Assembly: GCF_002954405.1 (NCBI RefSeq)
Contig: NZ_MQWC01000004.1
Location: 2,469,909 to 2,533,908, forward strand
Source: Salinibacter sp. 10B
Lineage (GTDB): Bacteria > Bacteroidota > Rhodothermia > Rhodothermales > Salinibacteraceae
Length of the DNA stretch: 64,000 nt
Reading direction: 5' to 3'
Part shown: in pieces, positions 18,449 through 26,364 of the stretch
Layout: each line of letters starts with the position of its first letter
How positions within the stretch are numbered: the first letter of the stretch is position 1
Translations under genes and position numbers: made by a program
Notes under the pieces: generated by a model
What the model was told of the DNA's origin: nothing
The model's input: the letters and a program-made list of their open reading frames with translations, nothing else
Databases searched by the model: none

Positions 18449-19453
18449 TCAGAACTTCGAAAAGTCGAGGATGCGGAAGATGTTGAAACCGAGCCGGAAT
18501 TGCCCTTCGTAGATGTTGCCGGGGGCCAAGTCCCCCCCCGACAGGTATTGATCCGTGGACAGGCCAGCGTTGTTGCTGGCCACAACCTGAAAGACGTGCC
18601 CTTCGGTCGTGACCTCGATCCCAGCACTCCAGGTGGCGTAGCGCGTGGCGCCGGTGACGGTGCGATCAGAACGCGAAAGGATGGGAATCCACTCGGCCAC
18701 GAGGGCCACCTTTTCCTGAAGTTTCAACCGCGCTCCGAGCCCGAGAGTAACGAGGGGAGCCTCCCCGCTCACGTGCTCGTCTGGGTTCAGGGTTAGCCCC
18801 GGCACGACGGCCAGCCCAAGCCGCTCGCCGACCGTGCGGGTCAGGGTGACCTGGACGGTCTCCTTAAACGCATTGCCCCGCCACTGAGACTCGTTTGGAC
18901 GATCCTCAGTGAGCCAGTTGGCAGCCCCTTGGACGGAGAGCCCCAGAGGACTGGCGCCCGCCTCCTCCATCAGCCGGTACCGCATCTCCAGCTCGACGTT
19001 ATCATCGGAATTCGAGCGCGCCAGGGCCACGAGCCACTCGTCAGTGAGGGCGTATCCTAAGCTAAGATAGATGACAGCCGGCCCGTCGAGGCCGTAGAAT
19101 GCCGAATACCCTTCGCTCACGGCTGGGTTGAACCGGTGGCTGATCAGGAAGAGCCAGTTTCCGCCCTTCAAGGTCCGGTCCGTGGGCACGTTGATCACCT
19201 TCCAGCCGCTGAACGGCATCGGATCCTCGTACAGCCGAGTGGTATCACTCTCTGTGCTCGCAACGCCCGAAGAGTCCGGCGGCGTTCCTCCCGTAGCACG
19301 GGTGGGGACTTTTTGCGCCCCCGGCGCGGGCTGTGCCGCCACTCCCACAGGAAGTCCACTTGCGAGGAAAAGTCCCGCCGTGATAACGATCGACGGTATG
19401 CGAAACAGAGCGCAAATTCGTGTCCGCACGGTCAAACAAAAGTCTAGAAGCAT
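18449..19453 (-). CDS. DUF5777-like outer-membrane beta-barrel protein
   Basis: The protein has 334 residues. A hydrophobic export segment ends near PVGVAAQ (about residue 40). A disordered linker (about 41-75) is followed by LFLISHRFNPAVSEGYSAFY, GLDGPAVIYLSLGYALTDEW and alternating amphipathic strands to the C-terminus, which ends in aromatic LGFNIFRILDFSKF, an outer-membrane insertion signal. This fits the DUF5777 family of Bacteroidota, which often sits beside YceI genes. It starts 10 nt after the YceI-like gene, so the two are cotranscribed. It is the last member of the ECF-controlled operon; its substrate is unknown. Confidence 0.72.
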   Translation of the reverse strand: MLLDFCLTVRTRICALFRIPSIVITAGLFLASGLPVGVAAQPAPGAQKVPTRATGGTPPDSSGVASTESDTTRLYEDPMPFSGWKVINVPTDRTLKGGNWLFLISHRFNPAVSEGYSAFYGLDGPAVIYLSLGYALTDEWLVALARSNSDDNVELEMRYRLMEEAGASPLGLSVQGAANWLTEDRPNESQWRGNAFKETVQVTLTRTVGERLGLAVVPGLTLNPDEHVSGEAPLVTLGLGARLKLQEKVALVAEWIPILSRSDRTVTGATRYATWSAGIEVTTEGHVFQVVASNNAGLSTDQYLSGGDLAPGNIYEGQFRLGFNIFRILDFSKF

Positions 19454-19463
19454 GATCGGGGGG

Positions 19464-20564
19464 TCAGTTGCTCTCGTGGGTGGAGACCGGACGCGACGAG
19501 TGAGAGGACACCTCCTGCAGAATGCGCCGCAAGTCGCGCCGGGCCGTCCAGTCGGCCGAAAAGCGCGCCGTCCCCACGGTGGCCGTCACGGTAAGCGCCT
19601 CCGCAAGGGTTTCGAATGCCGGGCGCGTCACGTACATCCGCAAAATTTCGACGATCGTTTCGTCGTCGAGCCGCCGTTGCGAACTTTCCACTCGATACGG
19701 TTCCACCGAGTGCCGATCCGCCGTGAGTGTGACGGTCCGTGCGTCCGCAAGCCCAATCGGCTGGTCGGCAAATCCGTAGAGGGCAACCATCCACGTCCAC
19801 TCTCCTCCTGGCGACCGCCGGGCCTCGGCATATACGCTTGCACTATTGCCTGCATACTCAAGGGGGATCACGCTCCGAAGATCGGTGCTTGCAATGCTCT
19901 GCGTTCCAGTCCTCTCGCTGCGGTCCGCCTCGATGCGTCCGGTCCCCCCCTCAACCGACGCGATCGCCCCCGACACTCGAGCATCGATCCGAACGGTGTC
20001 GCCGATGGGCGCCATCCAGAGAAGCTCCGGACGCTCGACGTCGAACCGGGTTAAAGACACTGGAAAACGCGCCCGGGCGTGAACGCTGTCGTCAGTCGTT
20101 CGGACGCTCACCTCGGCTTCCACCGGGTGCGTCTGCCCGTGGAAGGTAAGATCACCCGTCGTCCGCCACCGGCCGGCGTGGCCCCCGGCGGTACGGCCCC
20201 ACTGGACCGGCTGAACCTCAGTCGTGCGAAACTCCACAACCGGGTACGTCTCGGCCTCGGTGACCTCACGCATCCGGCGGTCGCGCCGGTTGGGTCCGCT
20301 CTCGAAGCTGGCAACGGGAACCCGAACGACGACGCGGCTACTGTCGGGCGTGTCGAGGTCGAGCACCATCGTTCCGGACACGTCGCGGCTCGTTCCGGTC
20401 CAGTCGTGCAGCGTGGCCGAGCCGGTGTAGTCAATCACGCTGGCCGTGGAATCAACGGTGGCGGCTACGCGCTGGGCACAGGCCTCCATCGGTTCTAAAA
20501 GGCTCAGTCCACACGCGAGCAGAAGAAATGAGATACTGGCAACGAACGGGCTCGCTCTTAACAT
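19464..20564 (-). CDS. YceI-domain periplasmic protein with an extra C-terminal domain
   Basis: The protein has 366 residues from the ATG at 20564, which gives the signal peptide MLRASPFVASISFLLLACGL to EACAQ. Residues about 35-195 are a YceI lipocalin-like barrel: SVIDYTGSATLHDWTGTSRD, MREVTEAETYPVVEFRTTEV, GDLTFHGQTHPVEAEVSV and SLTRFDVERPELLWMAPIGD. YceI proteins bind polyisoprenoids in the periplasm. Residues about 200-366 form an additional region (SVIPLEYAGNSASVYAEARR, WTWMVALYGFADQPIG, RRLDDETIVEILRMYVTRPA) that I cannot assign; ordinary YceI proteins end before it. It lies 70 nt after the cupredoxin gene and 10 nt before DUF5777. Confidence 0.8.
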   Translation of the reverse strand: MLRASPFVASISFLLLACGLSLLEPMEACAQRVAATVDSTASVIDYTGSATLHDWTGTSRDVSGTMVLDLDTPDSSRVVVRVPVASFESGPNRRDRRMREVTEAETYPVVEFRTTEVQPVQWGRTAGGHAGRWRTTGDLTFHGQTHPVEAEVSVRTTDDSVHARARFPVSLTRFDVERPELLWMAPIGDTVRIDARVSGAIASVEGGTGRIEADRSERTGTQSIASTDLRSVIPLEYAGNSASVYAEARRSPGGEWTWMVALYGFADQPIGLADARTVTLTADRHSVEPYRVESSQRRLDDETIVEILRMYVTRPAFETLAEALTVTATVGTARFSADWTARRDLRRILQEVSSHSSRPVSTHESN

Positions 20565-20634
20565 GAGAACAGAAGACCATTGGAGAGCAGTACGAGAGGA
20601 CCACCGGTGCCGACGAGGTGCGTGTCGTCCGCCC

Positions 20635-21219
20635 TCAATATCCTCCGCCTCCGCCGGACGAGCCTCCACCGGAGGAATCCTCAATCCCCATCTCGCCACC
20701 CATGTAGACGTGATTGCCGCACTGATAGAAGAGCTGATCGGGGGCATCGGAGGGGACGGAAAAGGTGACAGTCCCCGTCGTGGCCTGCGCGTTCTCGACC
20801 CCGTCGTTGTACTCGTCGCCTCCCCCGCCCTCTGCCGAAGTCCCGACGTAGAAGGGATGAGGCAGGTCGTTCGGCCCACTGTCGACGCTCGATTCGAGCT
20901 CGAACGCGTACGTCTTCCCGCGCTCAAGCGTGATTACTGCTCCCACTTCCCCGTCAATCGCGTAGGCCACCCCAACGTTGTTCTGTTCACTATAGGGATA
21001 GCTGCTGTCAATTTCCTGAACGGTCACCGTGTAGGTCTGCGCGACCTCTTCTCCATTGCCTCCCCCGTTTCCGGTTCCGTTCTCGCCGTTTTCTGAGCCC
21101 GTTCCGCCACTGTCGCAGGCCGCCAGTCCTCCAACCACAGCCACTGCGAGAACGAGGTTGAGAAGGCATCGAACTGTGGCTCGAATCAATCGGAACGAGG
21201 CGATTCGGTGTAGTCGCAT
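20635..21219 (-). CDS. Cupredoxin-like lipoprotein
   Basis: The protein has 194 residues from the ATG at 21219. A lipobox (VVGGLAAC, Cys35) anchors it to a membrane. A Gly/Asn/Glu linker precedes a single cupredoxin-like domain with candidate type-1 copper ligands His (LPHPFYVG) and Cys-His-Met (YQCGNHVYMGGEM, spaced CxxHxxM). A Gly/Ser-rich tail ends the protein. It could pass electrons or carry copper at the cell surface. It begins 165 nt after the TonB-receptor gene and has its own copy of the 35-bp upstream element (21311-21345), so it can be transcribed from an internal promoter of the operon. Confidence 0.8.
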   Translation of the reverse strand: MRLHRIASFRLIRATVRCLLNLVLAVAVVGGLAACDSGGTGSENGENGTGNGGGNGEEVAQTYTVTVQEIDSSYPYSEQNNVGVAYAIDGEVGAVITLERGKTYAFELESSVDSGPNDLPHPFYVGTSAEGGGGDEYNDGVENAQATTGTVTFSVPSDAPDQLFYQCGNHVYMGGEMGIEDSSGGGSSGGGGGY

Positions 21220-21310
21220 GGTACTAGAGCGTGCATTGATGTGTAGACGGAAACGACGAGCCGCCGGCAACCAGCCCATCGTGCATCCGTCCAGCACGCG
21301 ACATCCCGCA

Positions 21311-21345
21311 GATGACTACCCCAAAACATGAAGACTTCGCGAACA
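21311..21345 (-). promoter_or_regulatory. 35-bp regulatory element, copy 2, upstream of the cupredoxin gene
   Basis: Read on the minus strand it begins TGTTCGCGAAGTCTTC, continues ATGTTTTGGGG and ends TAGTCATC. It matches copy 1 (25840-25874) at 29 of 35 positions. It ends 91 nt before the cupredoxin start codon, inside the gap after the TonB receptor. The core GAAGTCTTC is palindromic. It could be an ECF promoter or a repressor/activator site. Confidence 0.7.
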
Positions 21346-21384
21346 GAAAAAATTTTGGAGCGAGCGCGTCTCACCTACCCACTG

Positions 21385-24138
21385 TCAATAGCGCACTGTA
21401 AGGCCGCCCACCGCGCGACGACCCGGAAGCCGCCGCGTCGTGCGGGTCATGCCGTCGTCCGTGGGCCGGACGCCCCAATCGAAAGGATTCGCACGGTCGA
21501 AGACATTGATGACATCGAGCCGAGCCTCCAGGACCAAATCGCTCCACTGCAGGGTGTAGCGGAGGCCGAGATCGAGGCGCATACGGGGAGCCAAGACATG
21601 AGTAGAAGGCGCATTCAGCGACCGTCCGAGAACGGCCTCGATGTCCGACTGCCCACCGAGATAGTCGTAGTAGGTTTGCCGAAAGCCCCAGCTACGTCCC
21701 CATCCCCGCTCGCCTCGCACCATGAGCCGAAGAGCCTCGGTCGCCTCCATCTCGGTCGACAACGAGAGGCGGTGCGGCTGATTCCAGGGCACCGGCACCC
21801 GTTCCCCTCCAAAGCGCCCAGGAAACCGGCGATGGGACCGGCTCCAATCATACCGGAGCGTGGTCTGCAGAAGCGGCCCGTCTCGGGTGAGGGCGAGTCC
21901 GCCCCCGAGGGCGTATCCGTCTGTCGCAGCGATGGCGTCGGACGGGGCGACAGAAGTGCCAGGGTCTCCCTCCAGCGCAGTGTAGTCGAGTGACAGGAGG
22001 TGGGCATAGTGCTTGTAGTACGCTTCACCGGCGATCCGCCACCGGTCGTGGGGCCGAACGCGCCCGTTAAGGGCAGCGTGGTAGGCCCTCGGCGGGGCAT
22101 GGCCCGCCCCCACTGGCAGCCAGAAGCGCATGGACGGCAGGATGGCCGTGGGACTCGTGCTGCTGGCGTCGAACCGGTTTACGAACTGCCGGTAGAGGCC
22201 GACTGCTCCCCGCACAGCATAGGGACCAAGGCCGGGCGCTCCCCCCTCATGATGCAGTTGCGCGCGCGGCTCGGCGTAGAGGGTCTGCCGGATTGGGAGA
22301 TACGTGAGGCGTGTGCCGGCCGTGAGGGTTGTGTTCACGCTCAGCGACACCGCATCCCGAACATAGCCGCCGATCTGCCAGCGCGTATCCTCGAAGGCCG
22401 TGGGCTGGAGAAACCGTCCCCCCAGCCGGAACTGGCTCGTGAGGCGCGAGATCTCCACACCCCCCTTCAGATGATGGCGTGAGGTGACGGCGTACTGGCC
22501 CGTCGTTTCGAGGCTCAATTCCCGAATGCGGTTCCGGTCGTCGGGCCACAGGGACGGATCGAGGCTCTGCTGGAGCGAGTCGATGACGCCGTCGATGCTG
22601 TCGCCCGGGTCCGGATTTCCGTACGTCATCTGGTAGCCCCGATGCACTCGGTGCTCACTCGCCCGAAGCTGCACGGCGGCCGACGTACGGGCACCGAGCG
22701 TCCAGTCCACCCGCGCCTGCCCGGCGGTGTTGGCCCAGTCGTACCGGTCTTGCGTGAGCATGCCGGTGGGATCTTGCGCCACGAACTGGGTATGGAGGTG
22801 GTTGCGCCCCCGGTAGCCGGACACGGAAAGGGAACGAAAAGGGCCGAGATCGACGCGGGCGGCGGCGTGCAGGTCGGAAAAGCCTACGTCGGCCGTCTGC
22901 GCAACGGGCGAGAAGGCCGGCAGATCGGTGCCATCGCCGAAGTAGGACGATAGCAGCATCGGATCGACCACGTTCCACTCGCGCAGGAGGCGGTCGAGGG
23001 TCGGGTCCTGGTACACGTCCCACACGCTCGACCGCGCCGCTACACGCAGGTGGGCGCTGCGTCCTTCTCGAAGGTCGATCGAGCCATGCCCTTCCGCGTT
23101 CACGCTCATCGGATCGAGCGTGACTTCGCCATAGGTCGGGGTGCTCGTACTCAACGCGTGCTCGGCCGACACGATGCCCGAGATGGTGCTCCCGTGTTCG
23201 ACCCCAAAGCCCGCCTTTCGGACCGTCAGCCGATCGAGGGCCAGTGGGCTGAATGCCCCCAAGAGACGGCGGAGCGTGACGGGGTTGCGGATGGGCATGC
23301 CGTCGAGACGCACCTCGTGCTCACCAGCCCCGCCTCCCTGTACGTGCAGATCAGCCCGTGGAAACTGCCGGTACACGCCCATCCGGGTCCCGGCCCGGCC
23401 CAGCACGTCGGGCGTCCCCATACGTCCGGTCTTTTTGAGCTCGCCGGCCCCGAGAGACGGGGCGCCGAGGCCGTCCTCCGGCCCATGCCGCTCTGCGCCA
23501 TCCACCACGATGGGCTTGGACGCGAGGGCCGTGGGCTCCAGCGTAATGCGACGCTCCACACGGTCGCCGGGAAGCACACGGACACTATCGACCGCCGGCT
23601 CGTAGCCAAGGTGCGTGGCCACGACGCGATGGACGCCCGAGGTAAGTCCCGGCACCTGGAAGCGCCCGGCCTCGTTGCTCGCGGCGCCCGTGTTGGCAGT
23701 AGCGAGAATAACGTGAGCGTGGGAAAGCGGCTCGCCGGTGCGCGCGTCTACGACGATGCCGGTGAGGTCGCCGCGAAGCGACGGCTGCCGTGGGGAGTCC
23801 GTGAGTACGTAGGTGCCCCCTGAGGTCTCATAAAAGTCGAGCGCCACGTCCGCCAGGAGGCAGCGCAGCAGATCTTCTGGCGTCGCGTCACGGGCCGTGC
23901 AGTACACCTGCCGTCCCTGCACCAGCTCTGAGTCGTACACCAGGTTGATGCGAGTCGTCTCCGCCACGCGGCCGAGGGCCGTCTCCAGCGCCACGTCCCG
24001 AAACATCATGGTGTAGCGGGGCGCCTCCGGAGCCTGCTGGGCGTGAAGCGGGGGGAGTGCTCCGCCGCCGAGTCCCAGTACGAGGCCCAAGAGAATGCCC
24101 CCAACCTGCAGGGCTGGAAATCGAACAGATCGGGTCAT
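21385..24138 (-). CDS. TonB-dependent receptor with STN signalling domain
   Basis: The protein has 917 residues. Signal peptide to about 34 (LPPLHAQ); secretin/TonB short N-terminal (STN) domain about 40-115 (FRDVALETALGRVAETTRIN, ATPEDLLRCLLADVAL); carboxypeptidase-regulatory domain about 122-205 (GIVVDARTGEPLSHAHV); then plug (EVRLDGMPIRNPVTLRRLL, GVEHGSTISGIVSAEH) and a barrel ending LTVRY. The STN domain is the usual contact for a FecR anti-sigma factor, which is encoded immediately upstream with a 4-bp ATGA overlap. It should import a scarce ligand and signal its presence. No SusD partner is present, and the ligand is unknown; metal or a metal chelate fits the neighbouring cupredoxin. 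Confidence 0.93.
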   Translation of the reverse strand: MTRSVRFPALQVGGILLGLVLGLGGGALPPLHAQQAPEAPRYTMMFRDVALETALGRVAETTRINLVYDSELVQGRQVYCTARDATPEDLLRCLLADVALDFYETSGGTYVLTDSPRQPSLRGDLTGIVVDARTGEPLSHAHVILATANTGAASNEAGRFQVPGLTSGVHRVVATHLGYEPAVDSVRVLPGDRVERRITLEPTALASKPIVVDGAERHGPEDGLGAPSLGAGELKKTGRMGTPDVLGRAGTRMGVYRQFPRADLHVQGGGAGEHEVRLDGMPIRNPVTLRRLLGAFSPLALDRLTVRKAGFGVEHGSTISGIVSAEHALSTSTPTYGEVTLDPMSVNAEGHGSIDLREGRSAHLRVAARSSVWDVYQDPTLDRLLREWNVVDPMLLSSYFGDGTDLPAFSPVAQTADVGFSDLHAAARVDLGPFRSLSVSGYRGRNHLHTQFVAQDPTGMLTQDRYDWANTAGQARVDWTLGARTSAAVQLRASEHRVHRGYQMTYGNPDPGDSIDGVIDSLQQSLDPSLWPDDRNRIRELSLETTGQYAVTSRHHLKGGVEISRLTSQFRLGGRFLQPTAFEDTRWQIGGYVRDAVSLSVNTTLTAGTRLTYLPIRQTLYAEPRAQLHHEGGAPGLGPYAVRGAVGLYRQFVNRFDASSTSPTAILPSMRFWLPVGAGHAPPRAYHAALNGRVRPHDRWRIAGEAYYKHYAHLLSLDYTALEGDPGTSVAPSDAIAATDGYALGGGLALTRDGPLLQTTLRYDWSRSHRRFPGRFGGERVPVPWNQPHRLSLSTEMEATEALRLMVRGERGWGRSWGFRQTYYDYLGGQSDIEAVLGRSLNAPSTHVLAPRMRLDLGLRYTLQWSDLVLEARLDVINVFDRANPFDWGVRPTDDGMTRTTRRLPGRRAVGGLTVRY

Positions 24139-25172
24139 GGAAGCCGAGACGCTTGCGTGTCACCAGCGCGCGAGAGCACGAAGCCGTTGGCCGTGGACCG
24201 ATACGTCAGATTGCGAGCCATGCAAATGTCGTGGAGAATCTGTTCGAGGTCGGCATTCTGCGCGTAGTAAAGCGTGAGCGGTGCCGTGCGCATGGACTCT
24301 GAAATCGACGCATCCAGCTGAATAGTCTGCCCAAAGCGTCGTTCAAGGGCCTCGGCAAGATCGGGCAGAGGGGCGCCCGTCACGGCAAACCCCCCGCGCC
24401 GCCACACCGTCACCCGGTCGATGCTGGTGTCGCGCACTGCCGTCAGCGGACCGGTTCGTCCCACAGTCACGGCCTGTCCGGGTTGCACGGATGTCGTTCG
24501 GGCGTTGGCGGTCCGTCCCGTGACGCGGAGCTGCCCCTCGGCGAGGGCCACGAGCGTCCCTTCTTCTTCATCGACCCGACTGTTCACCGAGAAAGACGTA
24601 CCCACGACCTCAATTTGGGCCGTCGGCGTTTGCACCACGAACGGGCGGACGCCGTCCTCGACCTCAAAGAAGGCCTCACCGCGGAGGCGGACGAGGCGCC
24701 GCTCGGACTGTAGCAGAGAGACGGTTGAAAACGTCCGGTCGTACGCGAGGCGCGAGTCGGCATTGAGCTCCACTGTCGAGCCGTCCGGAAGCGTGTGCGT
24801 GACCGTAGCGCCGGGGGCCGTCCGCACGGAAAGGGGCCGCATCCACCACCAGCCGGCGACTGCAAGCACCAACAGGACGGCCACGGCACTGCCCCACCGC
24901 CATCGACGCTGCTGCGCCGAGGGGCGTGCCGAGCTTCGGTCGGCTGGGTTATGATCGTCCGCGCGACGCTCATTCTCTTCGCTGCTCCCCTCAATGTGCT
25001 CGCGCACCCCCGCCCAGGTGTCCTCCGCCTCCGGCAGGTCCTCATCCGACGGAACAGCGTCATCCAGAAGATCCCACACCTCCTCCAGATCCGACGACTG
25101 CTGACCGTCGGAACGGTGGCCCTCCAGGACCTCCCGGAGCTCAGGGGGAATGTTCGATTCGTCGCGGCTCAT
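24135..25172 (-). CDS. FecR-family anti-sigma factor
   Basis: The protein has 345 residues. An acidic cytoplasmic N-terminus (about 1-88), which should hold the sigma factor, precedes one transmembrane helix (about 92-110, GSAVAVLLVLAVAGWWWM). The periplasmic FecR domain follows: THTLPDGSTVELNADSRLAY, RRLVRLRGEAFFEVEDG, PFVVQTPTAQIEVVGTSFSV. A STN-like C-terminal segment is present (PLPDLAEALERRFGQTIQLD, NADLEQILHDICMARNLTYR). It relays the state of the STN receptor to the ECF sigma factor. It overlaps both neighbours by 4 bp, so the three proteins are probably translated as a unit. Confidence 0.93.
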   Translation of the reverse strand: MSRDESNIPPELREVLEGHRSDGQQSSDLEEVWDLLDDAVPSDEDLPEAEDTWAGVREHIEGSSEENERRADDHNPADRSSARPSAQQRRWRWGSAVAVLLVLAVAGWWWMRPLSVRTAPGATVTHTLPDGSTVELNADSRLAYDRTFSTVSLLQSERRLVRLRGEAFFEVEDGVRPFVVQTPTAQIEVVGTSFSVNSRVDEEEGTLVALAEGQLRVTGRTANARTTSVQPGQAVTVGRTGPLTAVRDTSIDRVTVWRRGGFAVTGAPLPDLAEALERRFGQTIQLDASISESMRTAPLTLYYAQNADLEQILHDICMARNLTYRSTANGFVLSRAGDTQASRLP

Positions 25173-25735
25173 GACGAAAGGTGGTCTGCGTGATGGGAGC
25201 GAACCCAGCGGCGAAGCTTTTTCAGGGCCTCCACAATGTGATTGTTCACGGTGCGGGGCGAAATGTCCATCACCTCGGCGATGGCGTCGTGGCTCAGGCC
25301 CTCGAACCGGCTGAGGGTGAGCGCCTCCCGCTGCCGGTCGGGGAGTTCGTCGATCCGTAACCGGAGGTCGGCCGCCAGTCGATCGGCATCCATCTGCGCT
25401 CCGGCATCTGGCTGGACCGGCCCTGTGTCGCGCTTGATTTCGTCGTGCTTGGCCGCTCGATTTCGTCGATCGCGCTCCGCGTTGTAGGCCCGGTTCCGCA
25501 CGAGACGGAAGAGCAGCGCCTCTAGCGACTCACTGGGGTCAAGGTTCTCCCGCATGTCCCAGAGCGTCGTGAACGCGTACTGCACAATGTCCTGCGCGAC
25601 GGCCGTGCGCCCCGTAATCTGGAGAGCGTAGCGGGCCAGTGGATCGTGGAGGGCATTGAACACGGCCCGGAACGCCTCGCGGTCGGAGGCCTTGATGCGG
25701 CGGCACCACGTCGCAAATTGCTCGTCGGTTGGCAT
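25169..25735 (-). CDS. ECF-type RNA polymerase sigma factor (FecI-like)
   Basis: The protein has 188 residues from the ATG at 25735; the frame extends upstream, but family members begin near this point. Sigma region 2 is seen in DIVQYAFTTLWDMRENLD and ALLFRLVRNRAYNAERDRR. Region 4 is seen in ELPDRQREALTLSRFEGLSH and the helix-turn-helix AIAEVMDISPRTVNNHIVEA. It should direct RNA polymerase to the local operon when FecR is released by the receptor. One 35-bp element lies 104 nt upstream of its own start, consistent with autoregulation. Its stop overlaps the FecR start. Confidence 0.94.
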   Translation of the reverse strand: MPTDEQFATWCRRIKASDREAFRAVFNALHDPLARYALQITGRTAVAQDIVQYAFTTLWDMRENLDPSESLEALLFRLVRNRAYNAERDRRNRAAKHDEIKRDTGPVQPDAGAQMDADRLAADLRLRIDELPDRQREALTLSRFEGLSHDAIAEVMDISPRTVNNHIVEALKKLRRWVRSHHADHLSS

Positions 25736-25839
25736 AAGGACATCGCAACGGCCGTGTCGAACGGGAACGGCTCCGTATCGAGGATCGTCTTCTCTATCCG
25801 TTTTCCGCGGGGGACCTCTCCAGCACGCAGACAGCGGGG

Positions 25840-25874
25840 AATGACCACCCAACAACACGAAGACTTCGTGAACA
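25840..25874 (-). promoter_or_regulatory. 35-bp regulatory element, copy 1, upstream of the ECF sigma gene
   Basis: On the minus strand it begins TGTTCACGAAGTCTTC, continues GTGTTGTTGGG and ends TGGTCATT. It contains the perfect palindrome CACGAAG-T-CTTCGTG. It shares 29 of 35 positions with copy 2 (21311-21345), and the spacing to the start codon (104 nt) is close to that of copy 2 (91 nt). Confidence 0.7.
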
Positions 25875-26044
25875 CATAGACGAAAGGAAGGACAAAAATG
25901 GTCCCTGAGGCAAAAACGAGCGACGCCTCCTCCAGCACGGGGATGTGCTGAAGGAGTCGAAGAGATCTTTTTGCGATACTCGATCCTGTGTCGGTATCTT
26001 CACGGGCGAACGCGCATTCCCAACCACAATTCCACCTTCTACTC

Positions 26045-26206
26045 GTGGCAGATTCCTCGACCCGCAATCTCGGTCTTCGCATTCTGGGCGTGTGGCTTCT
26101 CCTCTGGGCGCTCTTCCGCTTCGTCGACCTCTCATTCGCCTACGACCACCTTGTGCTTCCCATCCTGGGCCTCGTGGCCGGGGTCCTGCTTATTATCGGC
26201 AGCTAG
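26045..26206 (+). CDS. Small two-helix membrane protein
   Basis: The protein has 53 residues from a GTG start. The product contains NLGLRILGVWLLLWALFRFV and YDHLVLPILGLVAGVLLIIG, two transmembrane helices joined by a short polar turn. Small proteins of this layout (NLG.ILLG.WLIL then a Gly-rich second helix) recur in Bacteroidota; no function is known to me. The frame is open upstream to about 25988, but that part is not hydrophobic or conserved-looking. It is divergent from the ECF operon and ends 23 nt before a strong terminator, which supports a real transcript. Confidence 0.6.
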   Translation: MADSSTRNLGLRILGVWLLLWALFRFVDLSFAYDHLVLPILGLVAGVLLIIGS

Positions 26207-26229
26207 GGACCTACGTCTTTTCCCCAACG

Positions 26230-26277
26230 TGCCCCACACTGCTGTGCCCCCCACGGGGCAACGGTGTGGGGCATTTT
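26230..26277 (+). terminator. Rho-independent terminator after the small membrane protein
   Basis: TGCCCCACAC (26230-26239) and GTGTGGGGCA (26264-26273) are perfect complements; TTTT follows directly. An inner GCCCC/GGGGC pairing is also possible in the loop. It closes the plus-strand small gene. Confidence 0.8.
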
Positions 26278-26306
26278 GGATTTGACGGCTCGAACTGCCT
26301 CTCAAT

Positions 26307-26341
26307 AAAAAAGCCCCACCTCCGGTGACGGAAGGCGGGGC
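26307..26341 (-). terminator. Rho-independent terminator after sdhB
   Basis: On the minus strand GCCCCGCCTTCCG pairs imperfectly with CGGAGGTGGGGC and is followed by TTTTTT (26312-26307). It lies 23 nt beyond the sdhB stop and closes the gltA-sdh block. Confidence 0.8.
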
Positions 26342-26364
26342 GAGGAGAGGGAGAGCAGAAACCA

